DNA from: an uncultured cyanobacterium | GTDB taxonomy: Bacteria; Cyanobacteriota; Cyanobacteriia; Cyanobacteriales; Nostocaceae | Assembly (NCBI GenBank): GCA_903903925.1 | Contig: CAIVAU010000006.1 | Span: 1 to 40,004, forward strand | DNA: 40,004 nt | Direction: 5' to 3' | In this document: positions 1 through 7,587 of the stretch, piece by piece | How positions within the stretch are numbered: the first letter of the stretch is position 1 | How the letters are laid out: every line of letters starts with the position of its first letter | Translations under genes and position numbers: made by a program | Notes under the pieces: model-generated | Told to the model about the DNA's origin: nothing | The model's database searches: none | The model's input: only the letters and a program-made list of their open reading frames with translations

Positions 1-141
1 GCCGGCAGTGCGAGGTTTATAAGCTTTTCCATCCCGAGCGCTTTGTTCTCCTTGTCGATAACCATCTGCATAAGCATGGGGATGATCAGCTGCCAAGTAA
101 TTTTTATCTGCACTTGTGTTAATCACTTCATCTGCTTTCAC
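1..141 (-). CDS. Partial conserved hypothetical protein (N-terminal part)
   Basis: An open minus-strand frame runs off the left edge of the window. About 47 codons are present, reading a polar, Tyr/Gly-rich protein with the stretches DHPHAYADGYRQGEQSARDG and KAYKPRTAG. From memory this resembles a small cyanobacterial protein family with GY-x-x-G repeats, but I cannot name a function. No ATG lies in frame; an in-frame stop sits upstream, and GTG codons at 141-139 or 126-124 are the possible starts. The composition looks coding, but the start is a guess. Confidence 0.5.
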   Translation of the reverse strand, partial: MKADEVINTSADKNYLAADHPHAYADGYRQGEQSARDGKAYKPRTAG

Positions 142-436
142 CTTCTTTTGTAATAATTCTTTTCATTTTTTCACCCTACGAAATTGTTGGACTTTGGACA
201 AAAAGAAGCTTGTGATCAAGCCTTTCCTGAATTTAACTGAATTATTCTCCTGAATTTTACTGAATTATGAGAGCAAAATATAATGCACAATTCCACTTAG
301 TATCACATTGTGGATCTCATCTCACAGGAAGATGGTTGCTACAGCCTGCTTGGGTATGAGCATTGCTCTTTCCGAAATGGTGTCCAGACTTAAGTTGATA
401 CCCGAAAAAATAAATTCAAAAAAGCTTGGTCTCACC
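142..436. other. Intergenic region between divergent genes
   Basis: AT-rich, with no convincing gene. It should hold the promoters of the partial gene to the left and the secreted protein to the right. A short near-repeat (two copies of CTGAATTTTACTGAATT-like sequence, about 228-266) is the only structure seen. An open frame from 308 reads into the next gene but lacks a recognisable ribosome-binding site. Confidence 0.4.
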
Positions 437-1087
437 ATGAAACTACGTACATTCTTTAATTTGATTGCTGTGCTTCTATTTAGCATAAGCATTGAGACCT
501 CAGTCAATGTATTATCTGCTGAAGCGTTGACTCTAACTCCCCCCACAGCGCAGGTCAATAAGCTCATACTTGAACCCCAAAAATTTTCTGGTACTTTAGA
601 AATTCCAGCATCACGAGCAGACATTCCACCACACCCGACTAATATACTACCGTTGGAGAATGCTCGTTCTTACCCAGTCCCCGTTAAACTCTATGACCCA
701 CACATAAAGGTAGTTGAATGTAGAGCTATTTGGGCTGTTGGCGCAAAGGATTTACAATCAGGAATATCTGGCGTTCCTGAGTATCAAAGAAATAAGCTAT
801 CATTATCCCCATTAAAGATGACAAGGGAGTGCAACACGGTCGAAGGACGCACGGCCCGTTTTGGAGTTTATGACGCCAGTGGTGCCAAGGACATCTTGGG
901 AGTTCTATACGCAGAAATCTCGCTAAAAGGCTCAAACCAAAAACGATGCGTTGTGATTGACGCAGATCAACCAGCGGAGATCAAATTGAATCCTGGCGAA
1001 ACGCTGAGAATATTCAATAACGATTGCCTGGAATGTTATGCCAACAACCGAGGAGTAGTCCAGATCAAATACGAGTTCGAGGTGTAA
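437..1087 (+). CDS. Predicted secreted protein of unknown function
   Basis: About 216 residues from the ATG at 437. It opens with a typical export signal: a short basic start (MKLR), a hydrophobic stretch (FFNLIAVLLFSISI) and a likely cleavage after the Ala of LSAEA, so the product is probably periplasmic or outside the cell. The mature part has four Cys residues (CRAIW, RECN, RCVV and DCLEC, which has two), which could form disulfides. Its second half alternates short hydrophobic strands and ends KYEFEV, which suggests a beta-sandwich. I do not recognise the family. The frame is open from 308, but the ATG at 437 was preferred because it places the signal peptide at the N terminus. Confidence 0.7.
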   Translation: MKLRTFFNLIAVLLFSISIETSVNVLSAEALTLTPPTAQVNKLILEPQKFSGTLEIPASRADIPPHPTNILPLENARSYPVPVKLYDPHIKVVECRAIWAVGAKDLQSGISGVPEYQRNKLSLSPLKMTRECNTVEGRTARFGVYDASGAKDILGVLYAEISLKGSNQKRCVVIDADQPAEIKLNPGETLRIFNNDCLECYANNRGVVQIKYEFEV

Positions 1088-1324
1088 TCAATCGATTGAG
1101 GACTTGAACCATCCACCCCACTAATAACCCAACGCCACTACCGCCGAACGTAAGTCTCGATCCGGAGATCATCCGCACCTTGCTCATAAAGCCGAGACGC
1201 CCGCTCTAGAGCGCCGGTCGAGTAGAAGATATTGACAAAAACAGAATTATGTGCAGTGGGACAAAACGTCTATTTCTAGCTCAATTTTTAAGTCTAGTTA
1301 AGGGCGATTTTGACCAATCTGTAG

Positions 1325-1357
1325 CCTACACCGACCTGAGTACAAGTGCGGTGTAGG
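1325..1357 (-). terminator. Inverted repeat, possible terminator of the molybdopterin-fold gene
   Basis: A perfect 9-bp stem, CCTACACCG at 1325-1333 and CGGTGTAGG at 1349-1357, encloses a 15-nt loop and lies just past the stop of the minus-strand gene at 1365. No T-run follows on either strand, so it may be a factor-dependent terminator, an mRNA-stabilising stem or a protein-binding site. Confidence 0.4.
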
Positions 1358-1364
1358 TAGTTCA

Positions 1365-1943
1365 TCAACTATGATCTGAAGCCGATAGCACCAGGATACG
1401 ATTGATGTTGCTAACGTAACGTCCCCCTTTTTGATCACCAGGTACAACTAACCGGGCAAATCCCTGATCTGAGAGTAGCGTTTGATTATGAGATGAGTCT
1501 TCTTCTGCATATGCAACTAACACCTGTTTACCTTCAAAAGTTGGTTCAATTTCACCCACAGCCACAACTGCTTCGTAACAGTCAGTGCCTTCAACAAGAA
1601 TGTATTGCCGAAGGAAGTTGTTTTTCACATTTGGGTTGGGTTTAAGTCCCCCGGAGGACTGAATCAACTGCCACAGGGGCACTCCGATATAGGTATGGGT
1701 TTCCTGACCTTGCCCTGAAAGGAAAGTAACAGTCTCTTTGGATGCTGGTAACGATTGGAGATCTGATAATGTGAACGTTTTGCTCTCCTCGACCTGACCG
1801 CCCAAGCGCAATCGATCCGATGTACCACCTTGACACTTTGTCTCTTGCCAAGAAGCTGATGTCCTATCAGCCAAAGTTGGTTGCCCTAGGCCCAACATCG
1901 ACAGTGTTAACGATATAATCGCTATCCGGCGAGTAAGATTCAT
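1365..1943 (-). CDS. Exported molybdopterin-fold (SUOX/YedY-like) domain protein
   Basis: 192 residues. An N-terminal signal peptide (MNLTRRIAIISLTLSMLGLG, then TLADRTSA) predicts export. The mature part matches the oxidoreductase molybdopterin-binding fold (sulfite-oxidase-like, Pfam PF00174) in two recognisable places: the FTLSDLQSLP start after the leader, and RLVVPGDQKGGRYVSNINRI near the C terminus. It is much shorter than a catalytic YedY or sulfite oxidase. The Cys in EGTDCYEAV is not in the context I would expect for a Mo ligand, so cofactor binding is uncertain. It may instead be a ligand-binding or structural protein. The start ATG at 1943 is the only good one, since it begins the signal peptide. 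It appears to be a single-gene unit. Confidence 0.7.
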   Translation of the reverse strand: MNLTRRIAIISLTLSMLGLGQPTLADRTSASWQETKCQGGTSDRLRLGGQVEESKTFTLSDLQSLPASKETVTFLSGQGQETHTYIGVPLWQLIQSSGGLKPNPNVKNNFLRQYILVEGTDCYEAVVAVGEIEPTFEGKQVLVAYAEEDSSHNQTLLSDQGFARLVVPGDQKGGRYVSNINRILVLSASDHS

Positions 1944-2333
1944 AAAATATGCCTCTGCTGAGTATCTATTTGTAAATTAGGCAGTTTGAGCCAGGCGAGC
2001 GCCGTCAGCTTCTAGTCAGAAGCACAGACAAGGTCACCATTAGGAGTTGTTACCAACCCTGGTCGCTATTACCAAATTTTTTAGTATTGCAATTTGTTTA
2101 TACCACGATACCAGTGCTGTATGATGAGTCTTTTTGTTGCTCAATCTGATAGCGCTTTTGAGTTAGGTGCAGTACAATGAGAGTCTAAAAACCGCAGATG
2201 GACGCGGATGGACGCAGATAAATCTGTACCTCATTCGGATGGGAACTGATCATGGCGATCGCTATGGTGCATTGACCGGGGATAAAACCTCAGTTGCAGC
2301 AATCATTGCTCCCATCGTTAAGTTCTACAAATT
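1944..2333. other. Intergenic region beside the leader-distal end of the CRISPR array
   Basis: No gene is supported. About 2187-2224 carries a short tandem motif (GCAGATGGACGCGGATGGAC and continuation) of a kind scattered widely in cyanobacterial genomes. The stretch 2097-2118 matches spacer 8 of the array plus the first five repeat bases at 20 of 22 positions (see findings). An open frame from 2167 runs into the array and is not a gene. Confidence 0.5.
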
Positions 2334-3662
2334 GTGCTCAACGCCTTACGGCATCATAGGTTTGGGCAGCCATAATATTAATTCAAAAGCCCATGATACC
2401 TGATGTGCTCAACGCCTTACGGCATCATAGGTTTGGGCAGATGAGAACTTGACCTGAAGATACAAGGTAATAAGGTGCTCAACGCCTTACGGCATCATAG
2501 GTTTGGGCAGGAAAATGGTTTTACACAACGTGAATGTAGTTATATGGTGCTCAACGCCTTACGGCATCATAGGTTTGGGCAGGAGAAGCTATTTATCTAG
2601 TGGCAGCAATGATTAGTCGTGCTCAACGCCTTACGGCATCATAGGTTTGGGCAGGATTGCAAAGTTATACTAAAGTGAACTTAGGCGGTATGTGCTCAAC
2701 GCCTTACGGCATCATAGGTTTGGGCAGTTTTGATTTCCCGACGGATCTCGATTTTCTTGATGAGTGCTCAACGCCTTACGGCATCATAGGTTTGGGCAGA
2801 ATTATTTGCATTTCTTAGAGCATTGCTGCAACTTGTGCTCAACGCCTTACGGCATCATAGGTTTGGGCAGATGCTTTTTACTCCCCGATTTACACCACGA
2901 TACCCGTGCTCAACGCCTTACGGCATCATAGGTTTGGGCAGACTCAAAAATACGAGTTTATTAAACGCGAGAAAGAACGTGCTCAACGCCTTACGGCATC
3001 ATAGGTTTGGGCAGGCATGATTTTATACCTTTAACTGACTACTAACCTAAGTGCTCAACGCCTTACGGCATCATAGGTTTGGGCAGCACTATCCACATCC
3101 GCTTGATCCATTTCTTCTTGAAGTGCTCAACGCCTTACGGCATCATAGGTTTGGGCAGAAGATGCCCTAATATCCCCTCAGAAGCGGAGACTAGAGTGCT
3201 CAACGCCTTACGGCATCATTAGGTTTGGGCAGCTTGCTAAAGTAATTTCTGTGCTACCAGAGTTATTGAGTGCTCAACGCCTTACGGCATCATAGGTTTG
3301 GGCAGGGTATAGGTATGAAATGTTGGATGACTATCTTGATGTGCTCAACGCCTTACGGCATCATAGGTTTGGGCAGCATCTTGAAGAACAACATTCTGGC
3401 TTACATTTAAAGTGCTCAACGCCTTACGGCATCATAGGTTTGGGCAGCATCCAGATCAAACATTTCTGCTAGTGTAAATGAATGTGCTCAACGCCTTACG
3501 GCATCATAGGTTTGGGCAGTTCTTGTTGGACTGCAAAAAGGCAGAGAAATAAGAAGTGCTCAACGCCTTACGGCATCATAGGTTTGGGCAGAAAATGCAC
3601 CTACCCCAAAGACCGATTTTATAGAAGTGCTCAACGCCTTACGGCATCATAGGTTTGGGCAG
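2334..3662 (-). CRISPR. CRISPR array, 19 repeats and 18 spacers
   Basis: A 36-nt repeat begins GTGCTCAACGCCTTACGGCA and ends TAGGTTTGGGCAG on the plus strand. Repeats start at 2334, 2405, 2475, 2547, 2619, 2692, 2764, 2835, 2906, 2979, 3051, 3123, 3196, 3270, 3341, 3412, 3484, 3556 and 3627. Spacers are 34-37 nt and all different. All repeats are identical except the one at 3196, which has one extra T (37 nt). Orientation was inferred as minus: read that way the repeat forms an AUGCC-GUAA-GGCGU hairpin with a GNRA loop followed by an 8-nt UUGAGCAC handle, the usual type I layout. This also makes the array co-directional with the cas genes and puts the leader next to cas2. The lack of decay at the far end suggests an active or recently active array. 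Confidence 0.97.
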
Positions 3663-3934
3663 TGCGCTTGCTGAAACCCATACCAGACAAGCACCCTATT
3701 ATAATTTTACAAGCACCTTGATCTAGGAAGCAACAGAGTCGCTAAATTCTTCCCTAAACTTCACTCTTAGGCATAATAGCCGATCTTAAAAACCCTTGGA
3801 TTGCCAAGCACGTGAGCTATTTGTAGAAAATACAAGCATCTCCAGTCAGTCAAAAAATCGTGAACAGTAAGCCTAGAGAGAGTTCCCTATTTGTGAGCTT
3901 CTGTGTTAATACTTCACACTCACAGATCCTTGCA
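3663..3934 (-). promoter_or_regulatory. CRISPR leader and array promoter
   Basis: This 272-bp AT-rich, gene-free stretch lies between the cas2 stop and the first repeat in the inferred direction of transcription. A consensus -10 box, TATAAT on the minus strand (plus positions 3698-3703), sits 36 bp upstream of the first repeat. No clear -35 box was found. It is the expected place for array transcription and for new spacer insertion at 3662. Confidence 0.65.
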
Positions 3935-4234
3935 TCACAAAATCCGATATGCCTCTTCTTGAGAGGACCAAGCACCTGGACGGTTATAGGCCGGTATGCC
4001 AGCAACGCACTGGTGTGATAAACGAATCAGAAGCAGACTATCTTCTGTGGCTAAGATCTTTTCAAGTTCCCAGCGTAATTTTTCCCGCGATCGCATACTC
4101 AGCCAACAACGGAAAATAGAGTATTGTGTTCTTTCGCCGTATCCTTGGAGTAAATTGTAAGCCTTGCGCCAGCGCTTTGGATCGCGAATGTCGTAGCAAA
4201 CTAAGTAGCAATTTTGTTTTTCCCCCACATTCAC
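3935..4234 (-). CDS. cas2: CRISPR-associated endoribonuclease Cas2
   Basis: 99 residues, the usual Cas2 size. Cas2 is the small dimeric partner that bridges two Cas1 dimers in the spacer-integration complex. The N terminus shows the ferredoxin-like first strand with the conserved acidic residue (YLVCYDIRDPKRWRKAYNLL), followed by the typical GYGERTQYSIFRC stretch. It is the last cas gene, three bases after the cas4-cas1 stop. Its ribosome-binding site GAGGTG overlaps that stop codon, which indicates translational coupling. The CRISPR leader follows directly. Confidence 0.95.
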   Translation of the reverse strand: MNVGEKQNCYLVCYDIRDPKRWRKAYNLLQGYGERTQYSIFRCWLSMRSREKLRWELEKILATEDSLLLIRLSHQCVAGIPAYNRPGAWSSQEEAYRIL

Positions 4235-4237
4235 ACC

Positions 4238-5899
4238 TCATCGGAGTACCAAATGACCAAATAAACCACCCTCTCCAGACCATTCTTTTTCCAATAGCCG
4301 AACTTCCAACTCAAACAAACGGCGATAGGTAAGGGAATAACCTGTGGCTGGATGCTTCCAACTCTCTTGTTTACGACGTTCATACAGTTGAACGAATTTG
4401 CGCCGACCAGCTTCGCTTAACCAAACCTGCTCCCCCCGGACTTCAAAATCTGCTTTAGTATCCCACTGACCCCGATTCACTGAACCCATTACAGTCATAT
4501 CGACCAAAGGCACTCGAAATATTTCCAGCAGATCCAGTGCTAGGGGTGCAGCTTGAGAACGTGGCTGATGGTAAAACCCTAATGCAGGTTCTAGTCCGAC
4601 TGTCAAGATGGCATTCATGACATCTTTAAGTAGCAAAGCATACCCAAAGCTGATGAGAGAGTTAAATCGGTCTTTAGGTGGGCGACGATTTCTGCCGGCA
4701 AAGTGCAGTTCTGGTGACACCTCTGATGAAATCAAACACGGTAGCGCACTAAAATACAGCGCAGCAAGATTCCCTTCCAGTCCTAATAAAGATTCCAAAG
4801 ATTTTGCTTGGGGAACTTCTTGAAGGATAATTTTCATTTGCGCGATCGCTTTCCGTAGCTTCTCTGACACTTCAGCTTTACTTCTAGTCCCTCGCATTAA
4901 GAACTTGCGCTGTCCCTGACCGCGACAAACCACCAGTTTATGCGCCAACTCTAGGCAAATATCAGAATTGCTCAGAGCCGAATACTGACGAATACGGCGT
5001 TGAATACTACCCTGTCGAGTGTCAAAACTACCGAGGTATCGTCCTCCACCCGAAATAAAATGCACCCCAATTCCCTGTTCAGCACAAAAATGCAGTGCTT
5101 GGGTGGAGATTTGAGAAAAACTGTGCAACACTAACTGTCCCACTTGACGAGCAGGAACTGTTTCTACAGGTTGATTGCGACGGGCGATTTTAATTTGTTC
5201 CCCAGTTCTACCAACAGATGTTCCCGGTTCTAAAACGTGAATAACTTGCCTTTCATCATCTTCCGGAAATAGCCGAATTGGTTGCCATTCCCGGTCATGT
5301 GCCAGTCGCGCTTCTTCTGGTAAACACACCGGGGCTAGGGAACAACGGGCGCACAATCGTTCGTTGTCGGTTACTGGTGGTCGGTGGGTAGATTGTCTGA
5401 GTGTGCGTGCTTGTTGAATGGCTTCTCGAACGATCGCACGTCCTGAGTCATCCAATGGTACATGAATCAACACGTTATCAGCATGGTAGCGAATGCGACC
5501 TTCTCTCACCGTGATTTCCCGAACTGATTCCAGTAGACAGGCGTAGGCGAGGATTTGAAGGCGATCGCTTTCCCATGCTTGAGGTTGATTGTTTTCATCT
5601 CGATAGCAGCGACCCCGTTTGTGTTCGTAAGGAATTGTTTGCCCGTCACGAGTGCGGAGGGCATCAAGCCGACCGCGTAAACCTAACTCTTCACTTTCAA
5701 GGAATAATTCCTCCCAGTCCTCATCTTCATGTTTTTCAAGTTCGGCGTGCAACCTTCTACCTGCAAAAACCGCCGCATCTTGGGTGTAAAGTTCTTCAAC
5801 TTCTTCAAGATAGAAAAGGCGGGGACAGTAGGCGAGGGCGTGTAAAGCAGAGACACGAAGGGTGTTGTGTTTTGTGAGTTGTAGATCTAAAGTTTGCAT
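4238..5899 (-). CDS. cas4-cas1: Cas4-Cas1 fusion, spacer acquisition nuclease/integrase
   Basis: 553 residues with two domains. Residues 1-200 are Cas4, a RecB-like Fe-S nuclease that trims and orients new spacers: Cys25 in the YCPR motif, the later cluster Cys183, Cys186 and Cys192, and active-site Asp79 (GRLDA) and Glu92-x-Lys94. From about residue 220 it is Cas1, the integrase, with metal-binding Glu375 (GLEGN), His444 (FYHQP) and the Asp456/Glu459 region (LDLLE). All key residues are present, so both halves look functional. Such fusions are known in Myxan-type and some other type I systems and tie PAM selection to integration. The ATG at 5899 has a GAGG box 8 bases upstream. That box can pair with a degenerate CRISPR repeat lying just before the gene (see findings). 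Confidence 0.95.
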   Translation of the reverse strand: MQTLDLQLTKHNTLRVSALHALAYCPRLFYLEEVEELYTQDAAVFAGRRLHAELEKHEDEDWEELFLESEELGLRGRLDALRTRDGQTIPYEHKRGRCYRDENNQPQAWESDRLQILAYACLLESVREITVREGRIRYHADNVLIHVPLDDSGRAIVREAIQQARTLRQSTHRPPVTDNERLCARCSLAPVCLPEEARLAHDREWQPIRLFPEDDERQVIHVLEPGTSVGRTGEQIKIARRNQPVETVPARQVGQLVLHSFSQISTQALHFCAEQGIGVHFISGGGRYLGSFDTRQGSIQRRIRQYSALSNSDICLELAHKLVVCRGQGQRKFLMRGTRSKAEVSEKLRKAIAQMKIILQEVPQAKSLESLLGLEGNLAALYFSALPCLISSEVSPELHFAGRNRRPPKDRFNSLISFGYALLLKDVMNAILTVGLEPALGFYHQPRSQAAPLALDLLEIFRVPLVDMTVMGSVNRGQWDTKADFEVRGEQVWLSEAGRRKFVQLYERRKQESWKHPATGYSLTYRRLFELEVRLLEKEWSGEGGLFGHLVLR

Positions 5900-5995
5900 T
5901 TTGGATGCCTCAAGGTAATTTGTTGAGCGCCTATAGGCATCTGAGGTGAAGACTATAATTATTCAGGAATTCCTGACTTTAAAATGAACTTGTAT
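5900..5995 (-). promoter_or_regulatory. cas5 to cas4-cas1 gap with repeat-derived RNA structure
   Basis: This 96-base gap breaks an otherwise tightly packed operon. In the transcript, GAUGCCU (plus 5935-5941, inside a degenerate CRISPR repeat) can pair either locally with GGC in a repeat-type hairpin or with AGGCAUC (plus 5904-5910). The latter overlaps the GAGG ribosome-binding site of cas4-cas1. Whether it acts as a switch is inference. Confidence 0.5.
5920..5955 (-). repeat. Degenerate CRISPR repeat before cas4-cas1
   Basis: About 21 of 34 positions match the array repeat, concentrated in the GAUGCC and GGCG stem and the AGGT block. The stem is a perfect palindrome (GCCTATAGGC). The handle end is diverged (CUCAACAA instead of UUGAGCAC). 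It has the same orientation as the array. Confidence 0.7.
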
Positions 5996-6646
5996 TCAAG
6001 TAGACTTGATTTCCGTCCATGCCAATTCAGGTGGTTGCGAATGCCCGGAAGGTTCAAGTATCATGTATCTCTGCCAACGAGTCCCCTCGGAACCAACGTG
6101 ATCAACCCAGTAGGGTAAAGTCAATAAACCGTTTTCATCCCGGATCAACCACTGCAACAATTCACTTTGAGAGTTTTCCGACAATAAGGTAATAGAATTA
6201 ACTAAATCACGACTTTCTCCCAAGCACAGACCCCCAAAACGGTTTATCGAGGCTGGGTGAGCAAACGCCATCTGTAAGCGTTCTGGTAAAGTTGGCTGTG
6301 AGGAGTCTACACCAGAAGTAACCAAGACAATAAAGTGAATATCTGTCAGAAGTTCCTGATAATCTGGTCTAGCGTTACTGGGGTCATGAATATCCTTCTT
6401 CTTGAAACGACGAAAAGTACGAATAACTGTTGATTTTTGAGGTTGGGATAATAGGGCGATCGCTAACCGAGTTCCACAGTGCCGATATCTATCTTGTTCG
6501 CCCACAATTGAAAGCAGCATACCATAAACGGTTGAGGGTGGTGGTACTGGGTAGGTTTCAGCGTACTCACGGGCGCGAGATTGGCGAAAGCAAGCGATGG
6601 GAACTTCTACTTGTAACCCCAGCATTTTCTCTGTTGCTGTGATCAT
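5996..6646 (-). CDS. cas5: Cas5, Cascade subunit (DevS/Cmx5 type)
   Basis: 216 residues, the size of a compact Cas5. Cas5 is the RAMP-fold protein that caps the 5' handle of the crRNA in Cascade. The N terminus has the hallmark Cas5 block: a first RRM strand (LGLQVEVPIACFRQ) followed by YPVPPPSTVYGMLLSIVGE, in which the P-P-S/P-T-x-x-G-M motif is diagnostic. Its ATG overlaps the cas7 stop (ATGA), so the two are translationally coupled. A gap of 96 bases follows before cas4-cas1. The neighbouring DevR-type Cas7 and the operon order point to the Myxan group, where the M. xanthus protein is called DevS. Confidence 0.93.
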   Translation of the reverse strand: MITATEKMLGLQVEVPIACFRQSRAREYAETYPVPPPSTVYGMLLSIVGEQDRYRHCGTRLAIALLSQPQKSTVIRTFRRFKKKDIHDPSNARPDYQELLTDIHFIVLVTSGVDSSQPTLPERLQMAFAHPASINRFGGLCLGESRDLVNSITLLSENSQSELLQWLIRDENGLLTLPYWVDHVGSEGTRWQRYMILEPSGHSQPPELAWTEIKST

Positions 6647-7563
6647 CTGATTAACTCCAGTTGAGGTAATTGCAAATCTTTCTCGATAACTTGTCTCATG
6701 CTTTGTACAGCTAATTTAATTCCTGGAAAAATATTCACTCCTAATTCTTCTAATTCTTTCACTTGCTGAGATTCTGTAATCGCACCTGCTATCCACAACT
6801 CCTGCGGTTCAACATCATGATTTTTGACTTTTCTAATCAATTCCTCAACTGATATTTCTTCGTCCTTCTCTGCGAAACAATAAAGAATTCGCGGTGAAAA
6901 ATCATGTGTCCATCGTAAAACTAAACTATCGGGAGAAAAATCGTAAAGAAAACGAGAGTGATTACCTGCAACCTCTCCCAGAGAATTCAAACCTTCAAGA
7001 ACTGCAATTATACGAGATTTATCTTTCAGCCGTTCCGGAGTTAATGCAAATCCATATTGATAACGAGTTGCATGAACCTCAGTTCCATACAGCGAAGTCC
7101 GTCCCTTTTTTCCGCTAGCAGCATTGAACGTTAAATCACCACTAAAAGGTGTTGTAGAAACAGCACGAGTGACTTCTAAAACTCCCCGTTTAGCAGTTGT
7201 CGTCCCTTTGGGCGCTTTCTTTCCTTTTTGTTTCGGTTCATCTGAAGCTTCAACTTTCGCACCCTCAGCACGCATAAAACCTAATACATCATCATCGATA
7301 AAATTCGTGTCATCAAAATTTTCATCTTGCCAAATGTTATCATTTTTTTCATCATCCCAACGACGATTAACTTGATAACTATTACCAGCAGTTTGCCAAT
7401 AATAACGTAATGCCCAACGAATTGCCTCAGCAGAAACTGTGGTATGGACTTCTCCCTTCCAAAGAATTTTTTGTAAGGTCGTAACATTCCCTTCATTTTC
7501 TCCTCGATTATTCGCCGCCGTGCCATATCCAGTTAAAACATTACCAAATAAATGAAATGTCAT
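6643..7563 (-). CDS. cas7: Cas7, Cascade backbone subunit (DevR/Cst2 family)
   Basis: About 306 residues. Cas7 polymerises along the crRNA spacer to form the backbone of the interference complex. The N terminus (FGNVLTGYGTAANNRGENEG, then TLQKILWKGEVHTTVSAEAIRWAL) is the signature of the DevR/Cst2 family, which includes DevR of the Myxococcus dev operon. An internal Lys/Asp-rich stretch around residues 75-115 is probably a mobile thumb loop. The frame is open to an ATG at 7572, but the ATG at 7563 is better placed relative to GGAG, so it was chosen. It sits 24 bases after the cas8 stop and overlaps cas5. Confidence 0.95.
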   Translation of the reverse strand: MTFHLFGNVLTGYGTAANNRGENEGNVTTLQKILWKGEVHTTVSAEAIRWALRYYWQTAGNSYQVNRRWDDEKNDNIWQDENFDDTNFIDDDVLGFMRAEGAKVEASDEPKQKGKKAPKGTTTAKRGVLEVTRAVSTTPFSGDLTFNAASGKKGRTSLYGTEVHATRYQYGFALTPERLKDKSRIIAVLEGLNSLGEVAGNHSRFLYDFSPDSLVLRWTHDFSPRILYCFAEKDEEISVEELIRKVKNHDVEPQELWIAGAITESQQVKELEELGVNIFPGIKLAVQSMRQVIEKDLQLPQLELIR

Positions 7564-7587
7564 TTTTGTCATCTCCTCTAAAATTAA

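Noticed and set aside
2167..2403. Short open frame running into the array
   Set aside because: It is made of a dispersed GCAGATGGACGCGG motif and the first CRISPR repeat, with no protein-like features.
2823..3020. Open frame reading repeated LNALRHHRFGQ
   Set aside because: It is the CRISPR repeat translated. The spacers in between have no coding character.
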